This document shows positions 8,221 through 16,694 of a stretch of 64,000 nucleotides of DNA, in pieces. The notes beneath the pieces are model-generated. The model did not search any database. It worked only from the letters and a program-made list of their open reading frames with translations, and was not told where the DNA came from. The translations under genes were made by a program, and so were the position numbers. The DNA is taken from contig JBKBIP010000010.1 of the NCBI GenBank assembly GCA_046297495.1, positions 62,001-126,000 of the forward strand, given 5' to 3'. Positions within the stretch are counted from its first letter, which is position 1. Every line of letters starts with the position of its first letter. Origin of the DNA: JBKBIP01 sp046297495 (GTDB lineage: Bacteria > Planctomycetota > Planctomycetia > Gemmatales > Gemmataceae).

Positions 8221-9327
8221 TTACGTCAGGCGTTCGACCATCCGTGCCACGGCATCCCCCACTGCGGCGGTCGTGGCCGAGCCGCCTTGATCGACCGGCT
8301 TGATTTTTCCTTCCCCCAATACTTCCGTCACCGCCTGTTCGATCCGATCCGCTGCCTCTCGCAAGGCGGGCTGCTGGTGGCGCTGGCCGAGCCAATCGAG
8401 CATCATGGCCGCCGAGAGAATCGCCGCCAACGGGTTGGCGATTCCTTGGCCAGCGATGTCCGGGGCGGTGCCGTGGGCTGGCTGAAAAACGGCGTGGCGG
8501 TCGCCGATGTCCCCCGATGGCGCCATGCCCATGCCGCCAACCAACCCCGCCGCTAGGTCGGAAAGAATGTCGCCGAACATATTTTCGGTCACCAGCACAT
8601 CGAACCGTTCCGGCCGCTGCACCAGGTACAACGCTTGGGCATCAATGTAGGTACGCTCGGCTTGGATGGTTGAATGCCGGGTGGCCACTTCATCGAACAC
8701 CTTGCGGAAGAAAGCGTAGCTTTTGAAAATGTTCGCTTTATCGACGCAGGTGACTTTCCTCGCGGCATCCGTTCGTGAATGCCGGCGCTCACTGGCCAGG
8801 CGAAAGGCGAAGTCGCACACGCGCTGGATCCCTTTGCGTGTCATAATCAGCGTGTCGGTAGTCAACTCGTCGTGCAGCACAATGCCGGCGTTCTGCGCGG
8901 CGAACAGCCCCTCGGTTTGTTCGCGGATGAGGACCAAATCGATGTCGCCGGGCTGACGGTTGGCCAACGGTGTCCGCACGCCGGGATAGAGCTTGCAGGG
9001 ACGCACGCCAGCGTACAAATCCAACAGCACGCGCAAGGTCACTTGCGGAATCAGCTCGGTGCCGTCGGGCTTGCGAATGTCAGGATGCCCCATCGCCCCC
9101 AGCAGCACGGCATCGGCGGCGCGGGCAGCTTGCACGGTGGCGGGGGGCAAATCGTCTCCGGTGCGGCGATAGCACTCCGCCCCGCAATCATACTCGGTCA
9201 TTTGCAATGTGAAGCGATTGTCCCGGCGCTGGGCCGCCTGCAATACCTTCACTGCCTCCGCCGTGACATCGACGCCGATGCCATCTCCCGGCAAAACCGC
9301 GATGGTGAAGGACTGATAAGTTGTCAT
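8221..9327 (-). CDS. Beta-decarboxylating dehydrogenase (isopropylmalate/tartrate/D-malate type)
   Basis: A 368-residue NAD-dependent enzyme of the isocitrate/isopropylmalate dehydrogenase family. Landmarks are the N-terminal LPGDGIG, the metal/substrate block NMFGDILSDLAAG, and the cofactor loop PAHGTAPDIAGQGIANP. The substrate loop reads LYAGVRPCKLYPG and IREQTEGLFA. TEG replaces the TGG usual in LeuB and resembles the tartrate/D-malate (TtuC/DmlA) branch, so true leucine biosynthesis is uncertain. No leuC or leuD is nearby. GGTGA lies about 11 bases before ATG 9327. It is followed upstream by a HEAT protein with a 31-bp gap and may share its transcript. Confidence 0.85.
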   Translation of the reverse strand: MTTYQSFTIAVLPGDGIGVDVTAEAVKVLQAAQRRDNRFTLQMTEYDCGAECYRRTGDDLPPATVQAARAADAVLLGAMGHPDIRKPDGTELIPQVTLRVLLDLYAGVRPCKLYPGVRTPLANRQPGDIDLVLIREQTEGLFAAQNAGIVLHDELTTDTLIMTRKGIQRVCDFAFRLASERRHSRTDAARKVTCVDKANIFKSYAFFRKVFDEVATRHSTIQAERTYIDAQALYLVQRPERFDVLVTENMFGDILSDLAAGLVGGMGMAPSGDIGDRHAVFQPAHGTAPDIAGQGIANPLAAILSAAMMLDWLGQRHQQPALREAADRIEQAVTEVLGEGKIKPVDQGGSATTAAVGDAVARMVERLT

Positions 9328-9358
9328 GGTTGGATGTCACCCGCCTTGTCTGAGGGAC

Positions 9359-10315
9359 TTACTTGCCAATTTTTTCCAGCGCCAACGCGGCTGCTTGGCG
9401 AACCGTGGCCTTGTCATCCTTCAGGGCCTTGTTCAAAGCGGGGACGGCGGGCTTGGCGTCGGGACCGATCTGGCCGAGGACGTAGGCCGCCGCCCGGCGA
9501 ACTTCCTCCTGCTTGTCGCCGAGGCTGTCAATCAGCGTTGGCATGACCGTGGCGGTGTGCTCGTCATCCACGGTCACGAGCACCTGAGCGGCGCTGACGC
9601 GCACGATGCCTTCCTTGTCTTTCAATGCCAAGCGTAAGTTAGGGATGATGTCCTTGGCGGCAGGCCCCATGCGGCTGAGAATCGCCGCCGTCGCCACGCG
9701 GACTTCCGTATCGGGGTCTTTCAGGCCGCTGGCGATCACGATCAGCAAATCCTTGTCCTCGACAGCGGGTTGTTCCAGGGCGAACAACGTGCTGATGCGC
9801 ACGGAGCGTTCGGCATCCTGAAGGGCTTGCTTGAGCAGCGGTGCCAGCTGGCGGCGGTCGGTCTCGATCTTGACCAAGGCCCCGATGACGAAACCACGAA
9901 TCTCCGGCTCGTCGTCGCGCAGGGCGGCGGATAGCGCGGGAAGGGCGTCCTTGGCCTTGGGGCCGATCTTGGCCAAAGCGATGCTGGCCTGCCGGCGCGC
10001 GATCTTGTCCTTATAACCCAAGGCGCTGGCCAGAGCTGGCACGGCGGTCGGCCCCATGTTTCCCAGCAGATTCGTTGCCATTTGCCGGATTTCTGGGTCC
10101 TGATCGTTCAAGGCTTCGATCAAGGCAGGCACGGCCTCTTGGTCGTCCGGCCCCAGCTCACGCAAGGTTCGCAACGCCAGCTGGCGTTGGCCCACGTCTT
10201 TGTCTTTGAGTTGGCGGAACAACTGCCGGACCTCATCGGCGTTGGGGCCGGCTGGCACGGCGTCCGCGATTCCCAACACCAGCAGAGCCGACGTCAGAAT
10301 GAGTGCTTGTTTCAT
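9359..10315 (-). CDS. Secreted HEAT-repeat protein
   Basis: A 318-residue protein with a signal peptide (MKQALILTSALLVLGIADAVPAG). It then has at least seven regular HEAT/PBS-lyase-like repeats of about 37 residues, with units such as DPEIRQMATNLLGNMGPTA and KEEV-type variants ending in QIGPDAKPAVPAL. There are no catalytic residues; it is probably an extracytoplasmic scaffold or binding protein. ATG 10315 is chosen because it gives the signal peptide and has AAAGG nine bases upstream; an upstream ATG at 10426 would bury that signal. It lies 92 bp after the PAP2-like gene on the same strand. Confidence 0.85.
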   Translation of the reverse strand: MKQALILTSALLVLGIADAVPAGPNADEVRQLFRQLKDKDVGQRQLALRTLRELGPDDQEAVPALIEALNDQDPEIRQMATNLLGNMGPTAVPALASALGYKDKIARRQASIALAKIGPKAKDALPALSAALRDDEPEIRGFVIGALVKIETDRRQLAPLLKQALQDAERSVRISTLFALEQPAVEDKDLLIVIASGLKDPDTEVRVATAAILSRMGPAAKDIIPNLRLALKDKEGIVRVSAAQVLVTVDDEHTATVMPTLIDSLGDKQEEVRRAAAYVLGQIGPDAKPAVPALNKALKDDKATVRQAAALALEKIGK

Positions 10316-10407
10316 CGGAAGAGACCTTTCGGGTAGGCAGGGTAGGTGGGTGGGGTAGGACGAACATCTCCCCCAGTTTAGCAAACCAGCGCGGGAAACC
10401 GAAACGA

Positions 10408-11133
10408 TTATCCTAACTTTTTCCAAGCCAGTCGCGCCAAGGCCCGATCACAGGTGGGGGCTAAGCGATCCGCCAGCAAAGCCATGGCCACGGCCGTGAT
10501 GGCGCCGGCGTACACATCCAACGTGTAGTGCGCTCGCAAGGCCAGCACGGTGACAATCTCGAATAGGGCGATCAGCACGCCGAGTGGAATCAACCAGCGC
10601 CGGCCGGAGCGGGCCAATTCAATGGCCCCATAGACCGCCAACGCCGTGTGGCCGGAGAAGAACAGGTCATTGGCCACGGAATAGGTCACGAGCAGCGAAG
10701 GGAAGCCCGGCTCGCGCCAGATCATGCCCGCCGGCGCCGGCAACACGCACAGCACCTGGGCCAACTGCCGTAAGGCAAACAGGGGAATCAAACCCAAGAT
10801 CGGGCGGATCGTCGGTCCAAAGATGCCCCACGCCAACAAGAAGATACTCAGCGAATCGATGACTGCCGAGCTAACGATCAGCAAGGCGTTGGCGGCGGCG
10901 GGATGGTCGCTGAGATAGTGATGCACCGGCGCCAGCCCCATTAACAGGGCATCGCCGCGTGTCAGCTCTTCGCCCACCACAGGGGCCAACGTGAACCCGC
11001 GTTGGCCAATCAGCGCCTGCGTCCAGAACCAAGCGACCAAGGCCAACACCACGATCACCCCCCGAATCAGCATGGGCGGACGGGCCGGCGCGGAATCGGA
11101 GGCGGTCGTGTCCGAGGACTGGTTTTCCTTCAT
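10408..11133 (-). CDS. PAP2-like membrane phosphatase
   Basis: The 241-residue protein has about six hydrophobic helices. It carries the PAP2_C-type active-site layout seen in sphingomyelin-synthase-like lipid phosphatases: SVANDLFFSGHTA with the first His, and RAHYTLDVYAG with the second His and Asp. These enzymes act on lipid phosphates or head groups at the membrane; the substrate here is unknown. The start is uncertain: ATG 11133 (MKENQSSD) and ATG 11148 both lack a strong ribosome-binding site. The frame is open to 11391, but that extension is not family-like. It lies 282 bp downstream of the acyltransferase gene on the same strand. Confidence 0.75.
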   Translation of the reverse strand: MKENQSSDTTASDSAPARPPMLIRGVIVVLALVAWFWTQALIGQRGFTLAPVVGEELTRGDALLMGLAPVHHYLSDHPAAANALLIVSSAVIDSLSIFLLAWGIFGPTIRPILGLIPLFALRQLAQVLCVLPAPAGMIWREPGFPSLLVTYSVANDLFFSGHTALAVYGAIELARSGRRWLIPLGVLIALFEIVTVLALRAHYTLDVYAGAITAVAMALLADRLAPTCDRALARLAWKKLG

Positions 11134-11415
11134 GGCGGTGAATCCCATGTCTGAATGGATGAAAAAAGTTGCGTCGGGATGGTGAGAGATTATGGACCGT
11201 GGGAGCATTTCCGACAAGAGAAGAGTTGACGGAAGCAAACGTATGGTGCGGATTCGCTCTATTTGGTCGGCATAGAATGATTTTCGGATGCCTGAATTGG
11301 GCACGTCCGGATCTGTGGGAACCCTGGGGAGCAACCCCCAAGGTGACCCGGCAAGGAAAGAAAACTGCCAAAATGGCAAGGGGAAAGCCAATCCTGGTCC
11401 CGCCGACAGCGTTGT

Positions 11416-12345
11416 TTACGCTGCTTTCTGTTTGGCTTTGGGTTGATGCTTCCAGCGGCGGTGCAGCCAGAGATACTGTTCGGGATGGCGGCGGATGAGC
11501 CGTTCGAGGGCGGCGGTGTAGCGCTGGGTGATGGCCCGCGCGGCATCGGGTCGGCCTTCATATTCCTCGGGCAGGATCACGTCTTCGATGTAGGCACGAT
11601 AGTGCATCGGTTCCGCCACTCGCGCGCTGCCCCCCACCACGAGCGGCACGCGATGTTCCAACGCCAACAGGGCGATGGCCTTGTGCGTCGAGGCGGGGCG
11701 GCCGAAGAACTCGACGTACAGCCCCCGTTGGCCGGCGTCCTGATCGGCCAGCGTGGCCAAGACGCCGCCGGAAGCCAACACCGCTTCGATGGTGTCAAAG
11801 TCCCCTTTCTTGGCCAGAATCTTCTGCCCCGTCGCCTCGCGGAAGCGGCGGATGTAGCGATCCAGATACGGATTGTCAATCGGCCGGGCGATGGCATGAA
11901 TTTTGAAGCCGAGCAAGGGAACGATGTAGCCGGCCAATTCCCAATTCCCGAAATGCCCCGTGACGATCATGATGGAACGCCCGGACAACAGGCAATCCAT
12001 ATACCGCTGGGCGTGAATCGGATCGGAAAACTCGGTGTACCGCCGCCAGTTGCCAACATGAAAAATCCGGGGCAGATAAACAACCTCGACCACCAACCGG
12101 CAGAAGTGGCGATAGACTTCATAGACCAACCGCTCGCGCTGGGCTTCGCTCAGCTGGGGAAAAGCGTGCCGCAAATTGTCGCGGGCCACTTGGTTATGCC
12201 GCCGATTGAGCTTGCACACCAACCAGGCCAAGCCATCCGCGCAGCGATGGGCCGTCTCGAACGGGCAGGCTTGGATGAGACAGACTCCCAACCGCACCAC
12301 CAAGTACACACCGTAATCAAGCAGCCGAGAACGCGGCTTGGCCAT
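11416..12345 (-). CDS. LpxL/HtrB-family acyltransferase, copy 1
   Basis: A 309-residue membrane-associated acyltransferase of the LpxL/HtrB family, which adds secondary acyl chains to lipid A or related lipids. There is an N-terminal hydrophobic anchor (about residues 11-27), the catalytic HX4E motif HFGNWE (His131, Glu136), and the conserved LADQDAGQRGLYVEFFGRPAST block. GAGGAGAG lies about seven bases before ATG 12345. It is a close paralogue of the gene at 38657-39607, with the same block and the same C-terminus (EQYLWLHRRWKHQP). The acceptor lipid is not determined by sequence. Confidence 0.85.
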   Translation of the reverse strand: MAKPRSRLLDYGVYLVVRLGVCLIQACPFETAHRCADGLAWLVCKLNRRHNQVARDNLRHAFPQLSEAQRERLVYEVYRHFCRLVVEVVYLPRIFHVGNWRRYTEFSDPIHAQRYMDCLLSGRSIMIVTGHFGNWELAGYIVPLLGFKIHAIARPIDNPYLDRYIRRFREATGQKILAKKGDFDTIEAVLASGGVLATLADQDAGQRGLYVEFFGRPASTHKAIALLALEHRVPLVVGGSARVAEPMHYRAYIEDVILPEEYEGRPDAARAITQRYTAALERLIRRHPEQYLWLHRRWKHQPKAKQKAA

Positions 12346-12479
12346 GACTTTGCTCTCCTCGATCCGTGGTCACGATTCGCCTGCTTGCCTTCGGCTGGCG
12401 CGCGAAGCAGCGCGGGCACTATTCCCATGATCGCGTCGGGAAGCAAGAGCGAAATCGCCGCCGTCCGCAGAGGCTGGAA

Positions 12480-12509
12480 TTGACCCCCATGAGTGAAATG
12501 GCGTATATT
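12480..12509 (+). promoter_or_regulatory. Predicted sigma70-type promoter for the ACT-domain gene
   Basis: TTGACC at 12480-12485 and TATATT at 12504-12509 are separated by 18 bp, close to the housekeeping consensus. They sit 34-63 bp before ATG 12543, in the divergent gap with the acyltransferase gene. This is a sequence prediction only. Confidence 0.45.
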
Positions 12510-12542
12510 ACAAACACCTTTTAAGTTTCAGGGACACGGCTA

Positions 12543-13040
12543 ATGAGTAGTTACGGCGACGACTATACCAATGTGGACTTTGACACGGCGCGCGGCCGCG
12601 ATTGGCCGAGCGTGCGTCAGTTCAATGTCTTTTTGGATAACCGCATGGGCGGGTTGTTGCATGTCGTCCGCCATTTCGAGACCACCGACGTGCGCATCGT
12701 CTCGCTGATGGTAGTCGATCTGGCCGATTGCGCCGTGATTCGCATGGTGCTCAGCGATCCGGAACGCGCCCTGGAAATCTTTCACCAAGTCGATCTCCCC
12801 GTCACCGAAAGCGACCTGTTGGTCGTGCAGCTTCCTGACGGCCCGCATCCGCTGCTGCAAATCTGCAAGGCCCTGTTGGCCGCCGAAATCAACATCAACT
12901 ACGCTTATCCGTTGCTGCTGAACCCGCGCGGTCACGCCGCCTTGGCCCTGAACGTCGAGGACCACGAGACCGCCGTGCAGACGCTGATCCGTCAGGGATT
13001 CACGATCTTGACGGAGAATGATTTGGATACGGAGATCTAA
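12543..13040 (+). CDS. Tandem ACT-domain protein
   Basis: A 165-residue cytoplasmic protein built from two ACT-like betaalphabetabetaalphabeta units. The first is about residues 24-85 (VRQFNVFLDNRMGGLLHVVR, with the Gly pair typical of ligand loops). The second is about residues 90-160 (LLQICKALLAAEININYAYPLL). ACT domains bind amino acids and regulate enzymes or transcription; a stand-alone double ACT is probably a small regulatory subunit or sensor. No partner enzyme is adjacent. GGGA precedes ATG 12543 by about nine bases. It converges with the methyltransferase 18 bp after its stop. Confidence 0.75.
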   Translation: MSSYGDDYTNVDFDTARGRDWPSVRQFNVFLDNRMGGLLHVVRHFETTDVRIVSLMVVDLADCAVIRMVLSDPERALEIFHQVDLPVTESDLLVVQLPDGPHPLLQICKALLAAEININYAYPLLLNPRGHAALALNVEDHETAVQTLIRQGFTILTENDLDTEI

Positions 13041-13058
13041 AACGCCTGCCGCCGCAAC

Positions 13059-13847
13059 TCAAAGCGTCGTAGCGGCCCGCTGTCCCACGATCACCACCGT
13101 TCGATAGTGGAGTGTCACCTTGCCATCCGCTTGATACTGAGCGAAGGCCGACCGCAAGCCCGCCGTGAGCCGTTCGATCGGTTCCGGCCCGCGCGGCGCG
13201 TAGGATACGGACAACGCCCTGCCTAACAGCCCTGCCTCGTCCAGCTGTTGCCAATGAGTGAATGAGCGCGATTCGACATGTTGAAACCCAGGATGGGACC
13301 ACAACGGCGCGGCGGTGGTGGAGTCGCCCCGCTCCAAACGTGGCTCCGCCGAAGTGCCGCGAATCAGCTCGGCATAGGCGGCTGTCAGCGGATCGGTCGC
13401 GTCGCGTTCGTTCCACATCAGGATGACCCAGCCGGCTGGCTGAAGAATGCGGTGAAATTCGCGCAGCGTGGCTTGCGGCTCGAACCAGTGAAAGGCTTGG
13501 GCCGCCAGCACGGCCGCCGCGCGGCCGTCGGGTAAGCCGGTGGCTTCCGCGTGACCGGCGCGGTAGCTTGGGGGTGTCACACCGGCTGGGACCGCCGTTG
13601 CCTCCGCTTGCTGGCGCATGTCGGTGTTCGGCTCGATACCGATGACGCAACAGCCGCGCGCGGCGAACAAGCGCGCGGCAATGCCGGTGCCGCAACCAAC
13701 ATCGACCAGCACCGCCCCCGCGCGCAGCCCGCAATGAGTTTGCACGAAGTCCAAGGCGGCATCGGGGTAGCTGGGGCGATGCTGGGCGTACATCTCGGCC
13801 AAGCCGCTGAATCGCTGGGTGGGATTGGCATGATAAAATTCGGGCAT
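13059..13847 (-). CDS. Class I SAM-dependent methyltransferase
   Basis: A 262-residue Rossmann-fold methyltransferase. The SAM-binding motif I is VLVDVGCGTGIAARLF, preceded by the family-typical YHANPTQRFSGLAEMYAQHRP. Later motifs are AQAFHWFEP and HRILQPAGWVILMWNE. It resembles UbiE/YcgJ-like small-molecule methyltransferases; the substrate is unknown. ATG 13847 is chosen over an in-frame ATG 75 bases upstream because AGGAG sits seven bases before it and the extra residues are not family-like. It follows the metallophosphoesterase gene by 28 bp and may be cotranscribed. Confidence 0.85.
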   Translation of the reverse strand: MPEFYHANPTQRFSGLAEMYAQHRPSYPDAALDFVQTHCGLRAGAVLVDVGCGTGIAARLFAARGCCVIGIEPNTDMRQQAEATAVPAGVTPPSYRAGHAEATGLPDGRAAAVLAAQAFHWFEPQATLREFHRILQPAGWVILMWNERDATDPLTAAYAELIRGTSAEPRLERGDSTTAAPLWSHPGFQHVESRSFTHWQQLDEAGLLGRALSVSYAPRGPEPIERLTAGLRSAFAQYQADGKVTLHYRTVVIVGQRAATTL

Positions 13848-13875
13848 TCCCCGCTCCTGTTGGCGCTGAACTTGG

Positions 13876-14511
13876 TCACAGCTCCACCCGCCACGGTTCA
13901 TACTGGCGTTCATATTTTTCATCCAGGATCGTCACGTTGGCCAAGATGGTGTCGCCGAGGCGCCATTCTCCCCGGCCTTCGTGAATGTGGCCGAAGACGA
14001 CGAGCTTGGGCCGAATCGCGTCGATACGTTCCAACAGCGACGGCGAGCCGGTGTGCTCTCCGCACGCCACCCCATCCCCATAGCCGCGCGGCGGACCATG
14101 CACGATGAGGATGTCGGTCTGGTCGGGGATCAAGGCCCACTTGTCTCGGAGCCGGCGCTCTTGGAGGTTGAAGGCCCAGTCGAAGAACCACGGCTGCCAG
14201 GGAGTGCCCCAGATATGCCAACCTTCCCATTCACAACCGGTGTCTTGCAAGTAAATCGCTGGCAAGTCTTTCGGCACCCAGCGGGGTTCATGTTGAAAGA
14301 CCAGATCGTGGTTGCCCGCCACGAAGACGCTTTGCCGCGCCGGAACAGCCGCCAGCCAACGGCGAAAATCGGTATCCAGCCATTCGGCTTGAAAGCGGAG
14401 CTGGTGATTGTGAACCGGGCAAATATCCCCGGCGATGAGCAGCAAATCGCACGCGGGAATGTCGGGCAAGATGCCGTGCAAATCGCTGACGGCCACGATG
14501 CGTCGTTTCAA
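13876..14511 (-). CDS. Calcineurin-like metallophosphoesterase
   Basis: A 211-residue cytosolic phosphoesterase. Dinuclear metal motifs are in order: SDLHG (DxH), AGDICP (GDxx), GNHDLVF (GNHD), IVHGPP and GHIHEG (GHxH). It resembles small UPF0046/MPPED-like esterases that cleave phosphodiesters. A strong Shine-Dalgarno (AGGAGG) five bases before a TTG at 14511 places the start there. The frame is open to 14640, but the extra 43 residues are low-quality and precede the first beta strand. So translation most likely begins at TTG. It is upstream of the methyltransferase by 28 bp. Confidence 0.85.
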   Translation of the reverse strand: MKRRIVAVSDLHGILPDIPACDLLLIAGDICPVHNHQLRFQAEWLDTDFRRWLAAVPARQSVFVAGNHDLVFQHEPRWVPKDLPAIYLQDTGCEWEGWHIWGTPWQPWFFDWAFNLQERRLRDKWALIPDQTDILIVHGPPRGYGDGVACGEHTGSPSLLERIDAIRPKLVVFGHIHEGRGEWRLGDTILANVTILDEKYERQYEPWRVEL

Positions 14512-14654
14512 GGTTCCTCCTGGTGTTTCGCGGAGTCGCGACCGTTCATGTCGCCCGCGCACTGTCTCGAAAAGAAGCAGGATCGCCGCGCACGGAGTGG
14601 CCCCCCGCCCGCGCCGATCCTGATCGAATGGAAACTCCACCCGCTGGCGCTCCG

Positions 14655-15713
14655 TCAGCGGGGCAGCTCGGCTGGCTCCTGGATGTGTTGCCAGCCTTCG
14701 CCGCTGAGGGCCTTCAAAAACTCGACCAGATCCTTCTTTTCCTGATCCGTCAGATTCAACGGCTTCATGCGTTGATCGAGATGCGGATTCTTGATCCCTC
14801 CCTTGTTGTAATGTTCCACGACTTCTTCCAATGTTTTCATGCTGCCGTCGTGCATGTAGGGAGCGGTATGCTCGATCTCCCGCAAGGTGGGGGTCTTGAA
14901 GGCCCCTTTCTCAAACTCGCGTTTCGTGACCAGATAGCGGCCCCAATCGGGGTTGGGCTTATCCATGCCAATACCGATGTTGGCGAACGAGCCATCGGTG
15001 AAATTGAAGCCGATGTGGCAAGCGTCACAAGCGGCTTTCTTGAAGAAAACATCCATGCCGCGAATTTGAGCAGCCGTCATGGCCTCTTTGTCCCCCGCCT
15101 TGTAGCGGTCGAACGGCGCGTTGCCGGATAGCACCGTCCGCTCGAAGGTAGCGATGGCTTGGGCGACGTGATCGATGGTGAAGTCCTTGGTGCCGAAGAC
15201 ATCCTCGAAGCGTTTCACGTAACCCGGCACCATTTTCAAGCGTTCCACGCAGGTGCGATGGGCTGCTTCCTCGGTCTTTTCGTTGGTCATTTCAATGGGA
15301 TTGGCAATCGGCCCCTTGGCTTGATCCTCCAAGGAGGAAGCCCGGCCATCCCAGAATTGCAGCGTGCTGTAGGCCCGGTTGATGACCGTTGGCGCGCTGC
15401 GATCCCCTTTTTGGCCGCCGATGCCGGTAGACACGGCCATGCCATCCGTAAAGGCTTTGTCGGGTTCATGACAGCTAGCACACGAGATGGTGCCATCGGA
15501 AGACAAGCGTTTATCAAAATACAGGAGCCGGCCCAGCTCCGCTTTGTCGGGAGTGTAGGGATTGTCTTCCGGCCAAAAGACCGGCGGCAGGCCCAGCGGG
15601 GGTTTGGGCGGCTCATCCGCGGGACCGGCCGCCACGAGGGCGCCCCAGGCAATGGCTACCGCCAGGAACGCCCCGACCCCCCACAATGAGAGGTCGTGCC
15701 GTCGCGTGCGCAT
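14655..15713 (-). CDS. Di-haem cytochrome c peroxidase family protein
   Basis: A 352-residue exported protein with a signal anchor (about residues 10-29). Two c-type haem sites are visible: CASCH at 78-82 and CDACH at 229-233. It has the CcpA/MauG fold landmarks (LGRLLYFDKRLS near the first haem, FWDGRASSLEDQA, FKTPTLREIEHTAPYMHDG). Such proteins reduce peroxide or oxidise substrates in the periplasm. AGGAGG lies about nine bases before ATG 15713. It is 14 bp after the Cys/His-rich exported protein, so the two are very probably one operon. Confidence 0.92.
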   Translation of the reverse strand: MRTRRHDLSLWGVGAFLAVAIAWGALVAAGPADEPPKPPLGLPPVFWPEDNPYTPDKAELGRLLYFDKRLSSDGTISCASCHEPDKAFTDGMAVSTGIGGQKGDRSAPTVINRAYSTLQFWDGRASSLEDQAKGPIANPIEMTNEKTEEAAHRTCVERLKMVPGYVKRFEDVFGTKDFTIDHVAQAIATFERTVLSGNAPFDRYKAGDKEAMTAAQIRGMDVFFKKAACDACHIGFNFTDGSFANIGIGMDKPNPDWGRYLVTKREFEKGAFKTPTLREIEHTAPYMHDGSMKTLEEVVEHYNKGGIKNPHLDQRMKPLNLTDQEKKDLVEFLKALSGEGWQHIQEPAELPR

Positions 15714-15727
15714 GGGTCCGGTCCTCC

Positions 15728-16276
15728 TTACTTCTTCACGAAGCCTTGAACGTAAATCGCTTTCATGCCGTCCACGTTGGTGAGGGTTCCGTTCACCGTC
15801 ACGATGTAAGCCATGTATTCAATGGCCTTCTTGCGGAACTCAGTCAGACCGTCGCGGCGCGGATCGTGTTCCTCGTCGATTAGCAGATAGACGCTGCCGT
15901 CGTCGGTCAGTAAGCCGACCGGCTGGCCGTTGGCGACGCACTTCTGGCCGCAATCGCGGTGCTTGTCGCCGTGCTTACCCACTTGCAGATAACAGGACAA
16001 GTCAATGACTTCGCCGACCACGGTAATAGGCTTGCCGGGAACCGGCTTGCCGTCAATCGACGAGGTGACGGTGGTGACGCTCCAGGGTTGTTGGGGCGAG
16101 GGTTTCTTGCCGACTTCCGCCGCCGGGTCGGCCGTGGTCCCCTTGGTCGGATTGGACCAATCCGGGAACAGCTTGCCGGGACCAGCCGCCGCCCAAACCG
16201 CAGTGGCCAAGACGAGCACACCCCCCGCGATCACGGTCGTCAGCAACACGCGACTCTTATTCGTGAACAGAGTCAT
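15728..16276 (-). CDS. Exported Cys/His-rich OB-fold-like protein, partner of the di-haem peroxidase
   Basis: A 182-residue protein with a signal peptide (about residues 1-29, LLTTVIAGGVLVLATAVWAA). The core has a conserved-looking block GEVIDLSCYLQVGKHGDKH, then RDCGQKCVANGQPVGLLTDDG: three Cys and two His that could bind metal or form a disulfide. The C-terminus (YIVTVNGTLTNVDGMKAIYV) reads as the last strands of a small beta barrel. ATG 16276 is set by a strong AAAGGAGGA nine bases upstream; an upstream ATG at 16312 is unlikely. It is 14 bp before the peroxidase gene. Function is unknown; a redox or metal role is inferred from context. Confidence 0.7.
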   Translation of the reverse strand: MTLFTNKSRVLLTTVIAGGVLVLATAVWAAAGPGKLFPDWSNPTKGTTADPAAEVGKKPSPQQPWSVTTVTSSIDGKPVPGKPITVVGEVIDLSCYLQVGKHGDKHRDCGQKCVANGQPVGLLTDDGSVYLLIDEEHDPRRDGLTEFRKKAIEYMAYIVTVNGTLTNVDGMKAIYVQGFVKK

Positions 16277-16694
16277 ACGAGAATCCTCCTTTGATGGAAA
16301 AACGGCGATCACAGAGCCTCAGTTATACTACAGATTATTCCGGCCAGAAAGACACGCCGAGCCGCGACCCTCAGGAAAAGCTGGGTGCGCCGCTCCCTGA
16401 CGGTCGCGGCTCGGACTATGTTGGTTGCAGGGTAATATACACCAGAAACAGCGCTGACAACAGTAGCAGCAAGCCATTGATGGAACCCGAGGCACGCCAG
16501 CCAATGCCGACCATCGAACCGGCCCCCTTCTTTCTCCACCGCGGATATTTCCTTTCCTACTACAATAAAAAAGAGGGATTGGGCTAAATATCGGCGCTCG
16601 AGGAGCGAATAACCTCATGGCGGGGGAGTGCCTCCGAGATTGGGCTTCGTGCTTCCTCATCTTACCTAGCGTACCAAAGAAAGGGGACTTCACC
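16277..16694. other. Divergent intergenic region with a long palindrome
   Basis: This 418-bp gap separates the leftward exported protein from the rightward coiled-coil gene. It contains the ribosome-binding sites for both and the stem-loop at 16357-16414. A short AT-rich run (near 16550-16575) could hold a promoter for the rightward gene. The frame of that gene is open back to 16617, but I see no convincing separate gene here. Confidence 0.5.
16357..16414. repeat. REP-like inverted repeat (CCGAGCCGCGACC / GGTCGCGGCTCGG)
   Basis: Arms of 13 bp match perfectly (16357-16369 and 16402-16414). After one mismatch (16370 against 16401) pairing continues for five more bases (16371-16375 with 16396-16400), giving 18 of 19 positions paired around a 20-nt loop. 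It lies in a divergent promoter region, so it is not a simple terminator; it looks like a dispersed palindromic element. Confidence 0.75.
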
